From Pontibacter rufus (lineage in GTDB: Bacteria > Bacteroidota > Bacteroidia > Cytophagales > Hymenobacteraceae): 64,000 nucleotides of DNA. A program made the translations under genes and the position numbers. The number at the start of each line of letters is the position of its first letter. The stretch's first letter is position 1. Positions 44,619 to 54,590 of the stretch are shown here, piece after piece. The stretch is taken from assembly GCF_015694705.1 (NCBI RefSeq), contig NZ_JADQDR010000001.1:914029-978028 (forward strand). Reading direction: 5' to 3'. Under the pieces are notes generated by a model. It was not told where the DNA came from and did not search any database. It was given only the letters and a program-made list of their open reading frames with translations.

Positions 44619-45845
44619 ATGACGCAGAAACTCGCCGTAAGTATGGGGAAGGTTGCCGCAAGTGTTGCTCTTTATCCCAAAGAGTCGATGCTGGCTGTGG
44701 AAGAGCGCAGCCGTAATCTGTTTATCGGCATTCCCAAGGAGTCGTCGTTCCAGGAGAACCGCATTGGCCTGACGCCTGACGCCGTGAAACAGCTTACCGA
44801 CCACGGCCATCGCATCCGGATAGAAGCCGGCGCCGGAAGCCCTTCCAAATATTCGGATCATGAATATTCAGAAGCCGGCGCGCAGATTGTGTATGCCGTT
44901 AATGAAGTATACGAAGCTGACATCATCCTGAAGATTGCACCCCCTACCTATGATGAGATCAGGTATCTGCGCCCTGGCCAGACACTTATTTCAGCCCTGC
45001 AGTTCGGCACCCTCACTTCAGACTATATAAATGCATTGCTGGCCAAAAAGATCAACGCGCTTTCTTTTGAGCTGATCCGGGATAAATCGGAGGCAAAGCC
45101 GGTGGTACGCGCCATGAGCGAGATCGCCGGCAGCACCGTGATGCTAATTGCTGCCGAGTACCTGAGCAGCAGCAACGATGGCAGAGGTGTGATTTTGGGT
45201 GGCATTACGGGCGTGCCGCCAAGCAAAGTAGTTATACTGGGCGCAGGCACTGTGGCCGAATACGCCGCGCGGGCAGCCCTGGGCCTGGGAGCAGAGGTAA
45301 AGGTTTTCGACAACCATATTTACAAGCTGCGCCGCCTCAAACATAACATCGGCACACAGCTCTTTACCTCCACGCTCGACAAAGCTGTACTCTACAACGA
45401 GGTAAAGCAGGCTGATGTAGTGATTGGTGCTTTGGTGGCCCACGAAGGCCGGATTCCATGTATGGTGGAAGAGGGCGTGGTAGCTCAGATGAATCCAGGC
45501 TCCATTATTATAGATGTATGCATTGACCAGGGAGGCTGCTTTGAAACTTCTGAAGTTACTTCGCACAGCCGCCCGATTTACCGCAAGTATGATATCATCC
45601 ATTACTGCGTGCCTAACATTCCGTCGCGCGTGCCCCGCACAGCCTCACAAGCACTAAGCAATATCTTTACGCCGATTTTCACAGAGATTTCGAAGTATGG
45701 CGGCATCAACGAGGTACTGTTCATGAACGAGCATTACCGCTCAGGCGTCTATATCTACAGGGGCAGCCTTACCAATTCTCATATCGCCAAGCGCTTTGGT
45801 ATGCGTTATAAAGAACTGGGGCTGATGATAGCAGTGCGAAACTAG
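44619..45845 (+). CDS. ald: Alanine dehydrogenase
   Basis: 408 aa. After an N-terminal extension of about 35 residues compared with classic Ald, it has IGIPKESSFQENRIGLTP, AGAGSPSKYSD, the NAD-binding VVILGAGTVAEYAARAALGLGA and IIDVCIDQGGCFETS. The enzyme converts alanine to pyruvate and ammonium reversibly. It is cotranscribed with porX and tsaE. The order porX-tsaE-ald is, as I recall, common in Bacteroidota, so the neighbourhood is ancestral rather than functional. Confidence 0.92.
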   Translation: MTQKLAVSMGKVAASVALYPKESMLAVEERSRNLFIGIPKESSFQENRIGLTPDAVKQLTDHGHRIRIEAGAGSPSKYSDHEYSEAGAQIVYAVNEVYEADIILKIAPPTYDEIRYLRPGQTLISALQFGTLTSDYINALLAKKINALSFELIRDKSEAKPVVRAMSEIAGSTVMLIAAEYLSSSNDGRGVILGGITGVPPSKVVILGAGTVAEYAARAALGLGAEVKVFDNHIYKLRRLKHNIGTQLFTSTLDKAVLYNEVKQADVVIGALVAHEGRIPCMVEEGVVAQMNPGSIIIDVCIDQGGCFETSEVTSHSRPIYRKYDIIHYCVPNIPSRVPRTASQALSNIFTPIFTEISKYGGINEVLFMNEHYRSGVYIYRGSLTNSHIAKRFGMRYKELGLMIAVRN

Positions 45846-45868
45846 CAGGAACTAAGTCGTGTCAGTCC

Positions 45869-46777
45869 TTACAGCACCTGTCCGCTAAGCAGCAGCACTT
45901 TCCAAGCTTCGGGCACCTGATCATCTTCCAGCAGTTTTTTACTGAGTGCTTCCAGTTCCCGGCGCAATATGGCGGGTTCATTTTTATACTTGTTCAGGGT
46001 ATAAGCGACCAGCGGATGTTGCCGGAATGCTGTTACTTCTTCCTCGGACGGAATGGTTTGGGTATTTCCGAGACGAGCCAGGTTGTTGCCTGTCAGAAGG
46101 TTGCTCCCGCGGATAAATGCAGGAAGGTGGTCTATGCCCATGCCTTTGCTGCGGGTGGGCTTCGGCAATTCAAAAATAGCGTCGCTGCTGGCACGAAGGT
46201 AGTAATCGCCACCCATCCGGGCTACGGCATCCAGCTTGTATGGATCTATTCTGCCGCTTTCATCAAGTATGGTTTCATCCAGGTGTATCAGCAGCACCTC
46301 GCAAATAACCAGATTGCCGGCCCCGCCGGCTGCGCCCAGGGGCACCACCTCGTTTACTTTGCACTCGAAAGCCACCGAAGCCTCTTGCACTCGTGGCGGC
46401 CTTACCAACGTCGATGCCACAGGCGTAAGACCGGATTTGGTAAACTCGTCTATATCCGGAGCATACTCAGTGCTGGCCAGCGACATTTGCTCTACTATAC
46501 TATAGTTCGCAATGTTAATAACAACTTCCCTGATAGCCAGTATATTTTCGAGAGTATGTTTCGGGGTGTTATCGCGCATGCGGCGTAAAGGCGAGAAAAC
46601 AAGTATGGGCGGCATGGAACTGAACATGTTGAAAAAGCTGAAGGGGCTCAGATTTACATGGCTCTCCAAACTGACCGTACTTGCAAAAGCGATCGGCCTC
46701 GGCACTACTGCTCCCGCCATCAGGGCATATACATCTGATGCCTTTTCCTTCGTTGGATCTATAGTTTTGATGCGCAT
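45869..46777 (-). CDS. Flavin reductase-like / FMN-binding split-barrel protein
   Basis: 302 aa. The N-terminal AGAVVPRPIAFASTVS and VNLSPFSFFNMFSSMPP are the FMN-binding motifs of the flavin reductase-like split barrel, and VAFECKVNEVVPLG follows. The C-terminal third (about 215-302) is an extra helical part. The role is reduction of flavin or an unknown substrate. It is convergent with ald, with 23 bases between stops. Confidence 0.88.
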   Translation of the reverse strand: MRIKTIDPTKEKASDVYALMAGAVVPRPIAFASTVSLESHVNLSPFSFFNMFSSMPPILVFSPLRRMRDNTPKHTLENILAIREVVINIANYSIVEQMSLASTEYAPDIDEFTKSGLTPVASTLVRPPRVQEASVAFECKVNEVVPLGAAGGAGNLVICEVLLIHLDETILDESGRIDPYKLDAVARMGGDYYLRASSDAIFELPKPTRSKGMGIDHLPAFIRGSNLLTGNNLARLGNTQTIPSEEEVTAFRQHPLVAYTLNKYKNEPAILRRELEALSKKLLEDDQVPEAWKVLLLSGQVL

Positions 46778-47351
46778 GGCAGGCTGCTGTTTGTTGCTTC
46801 ACTATAAAGACTACTGGCATTGCATGAATAAAAGTAATAAATCCTTTGAACTTACTTTTTGCTTCTGCTTAAAACAAGAAAGTGAATTTGGGAGCATGAT
46901 ACAAGAGCAGGTGATGTGTATAAAGCAGTATTTATTAAAATTTTATTTAAAAATGTAACGGAAGGCGTATAAAACGCGTCAGAGCGTGAACCAAGTTTGA
47001 GTGCAAAGACTTATGTATATCAGGCATGCAGCCCGGGTAACATTGGCAGGCTGGGTGCTGCTAATCAGAAATGCTTTAGGTTGGTTAAAATTTGGCGAAT
47101 GCAGATGGTTTAATACGAAGGTTAATTATTAGCCTTATATTTGCGCTTACAAAATAAATAAAATGGGCTTACGGAGTGCTGGCGCTGTTTTGTGTTATTT
47201 TATCAATAATTTTGACATTATATATATACCTTTTAATGAATTTTACGTAACTACTCTCATGGCTGCCAAAACATATGTTTTTTACGATGTATATAAGGCG
47301 GGCCGGAGTATAAGCTACTTAATTCTAAAATAAGAAACCTAAACACCCGAA
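46778..47351. other. Non-coding gap upstream of the EPS cluster
   Basis: 574 AT-rich bases without a plausible gene. The divergent promoters of the flavin reductase gene and the EPS operon must lie here. TATATTTG at 47136-47143 matches TAnnTTTG; the GGTTTAA near 47108 is only a weak -33 candidate. Confidence 0.45.
47136..47143 (+). promoter_or_regulatory. -7 box candidate for the EPS operon
   Basis: TATATTTG is a full match to TAnnTTTG, 208 bases upstream of wza. The long leader would give room for post-transcriptional control. Confidence 0.35.
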
Positions 47352-48125
47352 ATGAAAATTAATTTACTGTATGCCTTAGGCATGCTACTGTTTGTGTCCT
47401 GTACTTCGCCTAAAAATCTGGCATACTTTAGCGATTTGCCGGAGAATTCTACGTATTCTGAAAAGATAACGAACGAAACAGAACCAAAGATTCAGCCCGA
47501 TGATTTGTTAAGTATTACAGTAACAAGTTTAAACCCTGAAGCGAATGCGCTATTTAATAAAGGAGTGCTTCTCTCTGGTAATAATTCGGCAAGCGGTTCC
47601 AACCGGATTAGTGATGAAGGTTACCTGGTAAACAGCGACGGGGAAATTGAATTCCCTGTGTTGGGTAAAGTGAAACTGGGCGGTTTAACCAAGGAGGAAG
47701 CAAGAACTAAACTTGTTAAGGAATTGAATAAATATTTAAAAGATCCTGCAGTAAACATCCGCTTCCTGAATTTCAGAGTAACAGTGATTGGTGAAGTTAA
47801 TGACCCTGCTACATTTACCATTCCTTCCGAGAAGATTAATATCCTGGAAGCATTGGGCCTGGCAGGCGATATGACACTATATGGAAAGAGAGAGAATGTG
47901 TTGTTGATACGTGAGGAAAACGGAATACGGAAAATGACGCGTATTAACTTAAATTCTAAAGACGCGTTTAATTCTCCTTATTTTTATTTGCAGCAGAATG
48001 ATGTGGTTTACGTAGAACCGAATAAGGTACGGCAGGTGCAGGCTACTACCAACACGCGTAATATTACGCTCTTGTTTTCAGTGATATCTGTAACCACACT
48101 TATTATATCAAGATTAATCAGATAA
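47352..48125 (+). CDS. Wza-type polysaccharide export outer-membrane lipoprotein
   Basis: 257 aa. Signal with lipobox FVSC (Cys17). The poly-export domain has EPKIQPDDLLSITVTSLNP, GYLVNSDGEIEFPVLGKVKLGGLT and KDPAVNIRFLNFRVTVIGEV, followed by an SLBB domain with INILEALGLAGDM. A C-terminal hydrophobic segment (about 238-255) is present. It forms the export channel with Wzc. It is 12 bases upstream of wzc. Confidence 0.92.
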   Translation: MKINLLYALGMLLFVSCTSPKNLAYFSDLPENSTYSEKITNETEPKIQPDDLLSITVTSLNPEANALFNKGVLLSGNNSASGSNRISDEGYLVNSDGEIEFPVLGKVKLGGLTKEEARTKLVKELNKYLKDPAVNIRFLNFRVTVIGEVNDPATFTIPSEKINILEALGLAGDMTLYGKRENVLLIREENGIRKMTRINLNSKDAFNSPYFYLQQNDVVYVEPNKVRQVQATTNTRNITLLFSVISVTTLIISRLIR

Positions 48126-48137
48126 ATAGCTATCAAT

Positions 48138-50480
48138 ATGAGTATGCGTGATAAAGAAATGCTTCTGCAGGAGCCGGAGCAAATAAACCTGAAAAGTGTC
48201 CTTGTAAAGTACCTGCGATACTGGTATTTATTCGTGGCTGGCATTGTTTTGTTCCTGGGCATTGCCTTCCTGTATCTGCGATACACAACACCAGAGTACC
48301 TGATAAGCAGCATGATCCTTATCAAGGATGATGCAAAAAGCCCGGAGCTATCTGGCAGCGGTGCCCTGGACAGTGAATTCAATATCTTTCAACCCTCTAA
48401 AAACCTGAGCAACGAGGTAGAGGTGCTAAGGTCTAAGAGCCTGATGCAGCGTGTATTGTCTGAACTGGCACTAACCACAAGCTACCTGATAGAGGGAGAT
48501 GTAAAGTATTCTGAAATCTATGGGGAGGATGTGCCGGTGAAGGTAATTGCCAAAGAACTAAATGAAGAAGCATATGAGGAGGATCTGACGCTCTATCTTA
48601 AGGATAGGAATAGTTTTAAACTGCAGGACGAAACAGGTATAAAAACTTACCAGTACGGGCAGCAGATAAACAAACCGTACGGCTCTTTTACAGTAGCTGC
48701 TGTACCGGGCGCATCTGACAGATATCAGAAGATTACGATTAAGTTTAATAATGTTAAAAGGCTTGCTGACTCTTACAGAGCCCGTTTAACAATAGAGCCT
48801 ACCAGTAAGGATGCCAGTGTGCTGGCTGTTAACTTAACTGATGCTATTCCGGAGAGGGGTAAAGATGTTATAAACAAGCTAATAGAAGATTACAACAGAG
48901 AGGCTATGGAGGATAAAAACCTGGTAGCTTCCAGCACGATTAAATTTGTAAACGAGCGTTTGGGGTACCTGACAGACGAGCTGTCGGATGTAGAGAAAAG
49001 CGTGGAGAGTTATAAGCGTAAAAATGATGTAACAGATGTAAGTTCTGAGGCACAGATTTACCTGCAGAAAGAGAGCGATTACAACAGGCAACTGGCGGAA
49101 TGGGATATTCAGCTGGAGGTGCTCAATTCAATTGAAAAGTACCTGAGCAGGAATCAGAACCAGTACGAGTTAGTGCCAAGCGGACTGAGTATTGATGATC
49201 CAACACTCCAGGGGCTAATTTCACAGTTTAATGAATTGCAGCTCGAACGCAAACGCACTTTGCGTACGCTTCAGCCTGCCAACCCGCTGGTGTTGAACAT
49301 GGATGAGCAGCTCGGAAACCTAAGAGAAAACATTCTGGAGAACCTGCAGAACATTAAAAAAAGCCTGGAAATTACCCGTGAAAATCTGATGGCCAGTTCT
49401 GAAAAATACCAGTCCAGAATTCAGCAGGTGCCTGTGATGGAACGGGAATTACTGGAAATAAACAGGCAACAAAGTATAAAGGAAGGCCTTTATTTATACC
49501 TGCTGCAAAAGAGAGAAGAAGCTGCTATGTCGCTGGGAGCCACTGTGGCTAACGCGCGCGTAATAGACTCTGCTGTTTCCAGCGAGCAACCTGTTGAACC
49601 CAAGAAAGTATTAGTATACTTATTCGCTGTATTGCTTGGTCTTGGTTGTCCTTTCGCTTTCATCTTTATAAAAGATATGCTGAACGACAAAGTGCAGACG
49701 CTGCAAGATGTTGAGAAGGCTACTGCAACACCAGTATTGGGCGAAATTGCTCACAAGAAAACTGACAATGCACTGGTGGTAACAGCAGATAGCAGGGTTC
49801 CTGTGGCAGAGCAGTTCCGGCTTATCCGGGCCAACCTGCAATTTGCCACATTAGGCAAAGAGAACAAGGTTGTGCTTATCTCCTCAAGTATGAGTGGCGA
49901 GGGTAAAACTTTCTTTAGCTTAAACCTGGCGGCCAGCCTGGTGCTGGCAGGCAAGCGCGTGGTGTTGCTGGACTTTGACTTTAGAAAGCCAGGCTTATTG
50001 AGAAGCTTGGGCTTAGCTGACGAAGAGGAGGGTATTACCAGCTACCTGTTTTCCAAGGCGGTTTCTATACATGATATTATCATACCTTCTCAAGCCATGC
50101 CGGACTTGTTTGTGATAGGTGCAGGCCCCGTGCCGCCTAATCCGTCTGAGTTGATGTTACTTCCGAAGGTTGGCAAACTCATCCAGGAACTGAAAGAGGT
50201 ATTCGATTATGTTATTATTGATACCTCTCCGGTAGGCCAGGTAGCAGATGCGCTGGCATTAGCCCCTTATGCTGATGCGACCATCTATATGGTTAGGAAT
50301 AACTATACCTACAAAGCCCAATTGGATATTATTGACGACATCCATAAGAACAGAAAGTTTAATCAGCCAATGATCGTTATTAATGATGCTCAGAAAGAGG
50401 CTGGTCATGCATATGGATATGGGTATACCTATGGCACCAGTCCGAAGGATAATAAAGGTAAGATCAAGCAAGGAGCCTAA
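48138..50480 (+). CDS. Wzc-type tyrosine autokinase / polysaccharide co-polymerase
   Basis: 780 aa. Membrane segments at about residues 31-50 and 492-512 flank a periplasmic coiled-coil domain with a GNVR-type PVMERELLEINRQ. The cytoplasmic BY-kinase has Walker A SSSMSGEGKTFFSLNLAAS, Walker A' VVLLDFDFRKPG and Walker B YVIIDTSPVG. The C-terminal tail HAYGYGYTYGT is the phosphorylated tyrosine cluster. It controls EPS chain length and export by phosphorylation cycles. It is cotranscribed with wza. Confidence 0.95.
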   Translation: MSMRDKEMLLQEPEQINLKSVLVKYLRYWYLFVAGIVLFLGIAFLYLRYTTPEYLISSMILIKDDAKSPELSGSGALDSEFNIFQPSKNLSNEVEVLRSKSLMQRVLSELALTTSYLIEGDVKYSEIYGEDVPVKVIAKELNEEAYEEDLTLYLKDRNSFKLQDETGIKTYQYGQQINKPYGSFTVAAVPGASDRYQKITIKFNNVKRLADSYRARLTIEPTSKDASVLAVNLTDAIPERGKDVINKLIEDYNREAMEDKNLVASSTIKFVNERLGYLTDELSDVEKSVESYKRKNDVTDVSSEAQIYLQKESDYNRQLAEWDIQLEVLNSIEKYLSRNQNQYELVPSGLSIDDPTLQGLISQFNELQLERKRTLRTLQPANPLVLNMDEQLGNLRENILENLQNIKKSLEITRENLMASSEKYQSRIQQVPVMERELLEINRQQSIKEGLYLYLLQKREEAAMSLGATVANARVIDSAVSSEQPVEPKKVLVYLFAVLLGLGCPFAFIFIKDMLNDKVQTLQDVEKATATPVLGEIAHKKTDNALVVTADSRVPVAEQFRLIRANLQFATLGKENKVVLISSSMSGEGKTFFSLNLAASLVLAGKRVVLLDFDFRKPGLLRSLGLADEEEGITSYLFSKAVSIHDIIIPSQAMPDLFVIGAGPVPPNPSELMLLPKVGKLIQELKEVFDYVIIDTSPVGQVADALALAPYADATIYMVRNNYTYKAQLDIIDDIHKNRKFNQPMIVINDAQKEAGHAYGYGYTYGTSPKDNKGKIKQGA

Positions 50481-50540
50481 AAGAATTAAAGCCATTTAAT
50501 ATTCCTCCATATACCTATTAATAGGTGAGTTTTGTAGTAC

Positions 50541-50589
50541 TATAAGAATATGAGCGTGCAGAATAGCTGTGCTAACTCATGTTCTTATA
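50541..50589 (+). terminator. Hairpin between wzc and wzx
   Basis: TATAAGAATATGAG (50541-50554) and CTCATGTTCTTATA (50576-50589) are inverted copies with one mismatch and a 21-base loop. There is no strong T-run. It may attenuate transcription between the export genes and the glycosyltransferase part. Confidence 0.45.
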
Positions 50590-50630
50590 AATGCTACCCT
50601 TTGTAATCTTTTCTGTGTGATTAATATTTA

Positions 50631-52091
50631 ATGAAATCTCAAAAGCTTAAGGGAAAAGCAATAAGTGGCATTTTCTGGAATTTTGTTCAGCTGGGAGTAA
50701 ATAAATTCTTTGGCTTTGCTATTAAACTGGTATTAGCCAAGTTATTGTTTCCTGAACAATTTGGTCTAGTAGGGATGGCTGTCGTTTTTACCAGTTTTAT
50801 CCAAGTGTTTAACGATTTAGGAATTGGGGCTGCCCTTGTTCAGCGAAAAGAAGAAAATTTAAGAGAGGCTCATTACCACACAGCTTTTTGGACCGGGGTT
50901 GTATGGTCGATAGGAATTTATTTAATAATAGCTTTTATTGTTTCGCCACTGGCAGCTATTTTCTATAAAGAACCAATGCTCCGCAGCATTATTCCGGTGC
51001 TAAGTATTGGTGTTTTATCCAGCCCTGTAAATCTGGTACATCGGGCACAGCTAACCAAATGGATGGACTTTAAAAAGCTGGCCTTCATTAGCAATGCATC
51101 TACCGTCTTTTCTGGCGTATTAGCACTAAGTCTAGCTTTTTTGGGGGCCGGTGTTTGGGCCTTGGTATTTAACTCCGTAGCTACATTCTTGGTAGCCATG
51201 CCTCTATATTTCAGAGCGACAAAATGGACGCCAAAGTTAATTTGGGAAAAGCAGGCATTTCAGGATGTTTTTGGCTTTGGTGTTTATACTACCGGCACCA
51301 ACTTCATCAATACTTTAGTTTCTAACATAGATTATTTGTTAATCGGTAAACTGCTAAGTGCAGCGGCTCTGGGGGCATACACTTTGGCATTTGTGTTTAC
51401 AGATACATTCAGGGACCAGTTTACATATCTTATTAATAAGGTGATGTATCCTATATACGGGCAAAAACAGGATGACCTTATTTCTTTGAGAAGCTATTAT
51501 CTAAAGGTTGTAAAGTATAATAGTATTGCTATTTACCCGATGATGGTTTTTTTAATTGTGCTCGGAGAGCCATTTATCATGTATATTTATGGAGCAAAAT
51601 GGGTAGACTCTATATTGCCTTTAAGAATACTGGCTTTATCAGTTATGATACATTTACTGGCTAACAGCCATCTGACCTTAATCAGGGGGCTGGGTCATGC
51701 AAAATTAGGAATGAGAGTACAGCTTATAAAGTCTGTTTTATACGTGCCAACAATTACACTTGGAATTTATCAGTTCGGGATTGTAGGAGCAGCATGGGCA
51801 TATGTTTTCAATAAAGTATTGGAAGTATTTATTGCACAATATTTCCTGAAAAGATTAGTAAATGTTTCATTTGTAGATTTGTTCACGAGCATGAAAGCGC
51901 CATTAACGGCAACGGCGGTATCTTTACTTATAACCTCTTTACTTTATGATATAGGGTTACATTATATTCTTTGTGCAATAGTATTGTCTTTAAGCTACGT
52001 TGCTGTTATTTGGTTGATGATGAAAACTGAGATCATGATGCAAATCCATGAGTTCAGAGAGAGCAGGAAGAAGAAAGTGGCTTTACTTTAA
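50631..52091 (+). CDS. Wzx-type flippase (polysaccharide transporter, MOP superfamily)
   Basis: 486 aa with about 12 hydrophobic segments. The N-terminal GKAISGIFWNFVQLGVNKFFGF and FPEQFGLVGMAVVFTSFIQVFNDLGIGAALVQR are typical of the WzxC/Polysacc_synt_3 family. It flips the lipid-linked repeat unit across the inner membrane. It lies behind wzc and before the glycosyltransferases. Confidence 0.92.
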   Translation: MKSQKLKGKAISGIFWNFVQLGVNKFFGFAIKLVLAKLLFPEQFGLVGMAVVFTSFIQVFNDLGIGAALVQRKEENLREAHYHTAFWTGVVWSIGIYLIIAFIVSPLAAIFYKEPMLRSIIPVLSIGVLSSPVNLVHRAQLTKWMDFKKLAFISNASTVFSGVLALSLAFLGAGVWALVFNSVATFLVAMPLYFRATKWTPKLIWEKQAFQDVFGFGVYTTGTNFINTLVSNIDYLLIGKLLSAAALGAYTLAFVFTDTFRDQFTYLINKVMYPIYGQKQDDLISLRSYYLKVVKYNSIAIYPMMVFLIVLGEPFIMYIYGAKWVDSILPLRILALSVMIHLLANSHLTLIRGLGHAKLGMRVQLIKSVLYVPTITLGIYQFGIVGAAWAYVFNKVLEVFIAQYFLKRLVNVSFVDLFTSMKAPLTATAVSLLITSLLYDIGLHYILCAIVLSLSYVAVIWLMMKTEIMMQIHEFRESRKKKVALL

Positions 52092-52120
52092 AATAGTAGA
52101 TCAGAATTGAATAGGCACCG

Positions 52121-53116
52121 ATGCAAGGCAATAATATAATTTTAGTAACAGTAATAATTCCCTGCTACAATTGTGAAAAACTGGTTGGCAGAGCAATACG
52201 CAGTGTTTTAGAGCAGACTCACCCGAACATAGAATTACTGTTAATAGATAATAACTCTACAGATAATACGATTAATGTTCTGAGACAGTATGAGCGGGAG
52301 CATCCTGAAACAATCGCAGTCTTTTCCGAAAAAAAGAAAGGCGCTTGTGCCGCCCGGAATAATGGGCTGAAGAGGGCGCAGGGCCAGTGGATCCAGTTTC
52401 TGGATGCCGACGACGAACTGCTTCCTCAGAAAATAGAAAAGCAGTTAGAAATAGTAATGTCTCTTAACCCTGATGTGGTTATAGACGATTACCGTAAAGT
52501 CAAAGATCTAAATGGCAGGATTATAACGCAGAATATGGTTGCCGAAGATGATCCCTGGACTGGGTTAATTAATTCAAGGTTGGGTATTACCAGCTCAAAT
52601 TTGTGGAAAAAAGAGCTGCTTCTTAAACACGAGGGTTGGGACGAAGAACTTACCTCATCCCAGGAGTATAACCTGCTATTTAAATTGCTGAAGTTTAAAG
52701 CAAAAGTAATTATTACTCATCAGATTCAGACGATTGTTTATACGCAACCTGATTCAGTTTCCCGAACTACCAATAACACGAAGGCTTTGGAACTGATTAT
52801 GAACAGATATAATTTAAGATCCAGAATTTATAATTTCTTGTTTGAAAATAAGCTTCTTCAACCAAATTACAAGCGGGATATTTCCCTGTATCTATATTAT
52901 CATTTGCTCCTGATAAGTGAATTTAACATGCCCTATTTTAAAGAGCAAATCAGGAATAACGATTTTGAAGAAGTCAGCTTGCTGGATAAAATGAGATTAT
53001 TTACAGACTTTTTAAAAAATAGCAGTAAAAGAAAATTTGGACGCTCCAATTTAATTGTTAAGTCAATTGAGTTTCAATTCTTCTTCTTTAAAAATATCTC
53101 TTTACTAATTAATTAA
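52121..53116 (+). CDS. GT2 family glycosyltransferase
   Basis: 331 aa. N-terminal VTVIIPCYNCEKLVGRAIRS and LLIDNNSTDNT are the GT-A nucleotide-sugar motifs, and WIQFLDADDELLP has the metal-binding D-x-D. The C-terminal 100 residues are basic and helical, probably membrane-associated. It adds a sugar to the EPS repeat unit; the sugar is unknown. Confidence 0.9.
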   Translation: MQGNNIILVTVIIPCYNCEKLVGRAIRSVLEQTHPNIELLLIDNNSTDNTINVLRQYEREHPETIAVFSEKKKGACAARNNGLKRAQGQWIQFLDADDELLPQKIEKQLEIVMSLNPDVVIDDYRKVKDLNGRIITQNMVAEDDPWTGLINSRLGITSSNLWKKELLLKHEGWDEELTSSQEYNLLFKLLKFKAKVIITHQIQTIVYTQPDSVSRTTNNTKALELIMNRYNLRSRIYNFLFENKLLQPNYKRDISLYLYYHLLLISEFNMPYFKEQIRNNDFEEVSLLDKMRLFTDFLKNSSKRKFGRSNLIVKSIEFQFFFFKNISLLIN

Positions 53117-53467
53117 TATAATAAGTGGTATGATTAGTTATCATGTATCCTCAGGTATATACTAAGATATAATTGTGAGATTTACCCTTCCGTCCTGTAT
53201 CCTGAGCGAAGTGTATAATGTAGATTATAACACATCTATTGGATAAACAAAAGAAGGCCAAATATTTAAATTAAGAATTAGCTTTATTTAATTCTGATAG
53301 TAATAGGCAGTTCTTCTATAAAGTAAATTTGCAAAATTAATGCGCACTTCATCAAAGCTTTAAATTTTTCTCCGTGTTACTATCTGGCAGAGTTAATGGC
53401 TTAAGTGATGCATTGATATGAGAATTTCCTATAATATTTACTTCCCAATACCTTTTAAATAATTTTT
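53117..53467. other. AT-rich gap between two glycosyltransferase genes
   Basis: 351 bases without a plausible ORF, hairpin or known element. Such wide gaps inside an EPS cluster are unusual and fit repeated gene gain and loss. Confidence 0.5.
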
Positions 53468-54361
53468 ATGACGTCTAAACCTTTCATATCTATAATAGTA
53501 CCGACATACCACGATTGGGAAAGGCTACAGCTGTGTATACAGGCATTGGATAAACAAACATATCCGAAAGAACTTTATGAGGTGATCATTGTGAATAATG
53601 ATTCTAATGATCTTGTGCCTGACCAATATTATTTGCCCAGGAATTTTGTCATTTTGAGTGAAGGCAAGCCAGGATCATATGCAGCACGAAATAAAGGTAT
53701 AGATTTAGCGAAAGGAGATATATACGGTTTTACTGATTCCGATTGTATACCTCATCCGAATTGGATTGAAAATGCTGTGAAGATTTTAGAAAAGGGCAAT
53801 ATAGATAGAATTGGGGGAGATATCGAATTGTTTTACCAGGACGATTCTAATAGAACCTGGGTAGAACTTTATGAGGTCGCATATGGATTCAATCAGAAAA
53901 GAATGGTTGAAGTAAATAAAGGTGCAGTAACTGCTAATTTATTTGTGAAAAAGGAGCTGTTTGATAAGGTTGGTAAGTTCGATTGTAGTAAAAAGTCAGG
54001 AGAAGATATTCGATGGAACAGGAGAGCAAACTCCTTTGGGTATAATTTGATATTTGCAAAAGATGTTAAAATTGATCACCCCGCCAGAAGTACATTTAAA
54101 GCATTAAAAAATAAGAAGTTAAGAGAACTGGGTGGGGTACTAAAATTTGATTTGAACCGGCAGAACATTTTAAAAAATGTTTCTTACCTGCCTTTCCTTT
54201 TCTACATCTCTTTCTTTCATAAAACGTATCGCCTTTTTACAACTAAAATGAAACTTTCTAAGATAGAAAAAGCTAAGGTTGTTTTAATAAATATTTATTT
54301 ATTTAAACTCTATTTCTTTGAGTTCTTTAGATTAATGTTTGGTGGTGAAAGGCTGAGATAG
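53468..54361 (+). CDS. GT2 family glycosyltransferase
   Basis: 297 aa. ISIIVPTYHDWERLQLCIQA, VIIVNNDSND, GSYAARNKGIDLAKGDIYGF and FTDSDCIPHPNWI are GT-A motifs with the metal-binding D-S-D. GEDIRWNRRANSFG contains the usual catalytic ED segment. The C-terminal part has a hydrophobic stretch (SYLPFLFYISFF). It is likely one of the repeat-unit transferases. Base composition is markedly AT-rich. Confidence 0.9.
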   Translation: MTSKPFISIIVPTYHDWERLQLCIQALDKQTYPKELYEVIIVNNDSNDLVPDQYYLPRNFVILSEGKPGSYAARNKGIDLAKGDIYGFTDSDCIPHPNWIENAVKILEKGNIDRIGGDIELFYQDDSNRTWVELYEVAYGFNQKRMVEVNKGAVTANLFVKKELFDKVGKFDCSKKSGEDIRWNRRANSFGYNLIFAKDVKIDHPARSTFKALKNKKLRELGGVLKFDLNRQNILKNVSYLPFLFYISFFHKTYRLFTTKMKLSKIEKAKVVLINIYLFKLYFFEFFRLMFGGERLR

Positions 54362-54590
54362 AGAAACGTTCTTTAAAGTTTTAAATCAGGGTGGCAGATG
54401 AGCTTCTTTATTTTAGAGATTCTGAATTCATTTCCAATATGGAATCGTGTTTGACCTAGTAGATTTCACAAGTTCATGCCAAGAGGTACAAAACTAAATG
54501 GTTTAAATACTGTTCGATGAACTTTATGAAATAAGACTGCAATTTAAATTAACTAATTTTAGAGAGTTTGCTTTTTATAATTTTAATTAA
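54362..54590. other. AT-rich gap
   Basis: 229 bases without a gene or clear structure. Confidence 0.4.

Noticed and set aside
46016..46588. 190-residue plus-strand frame opposite the flavin reductase gene
   Set aside because: Antisense shadow of a gene with clear family motifs.
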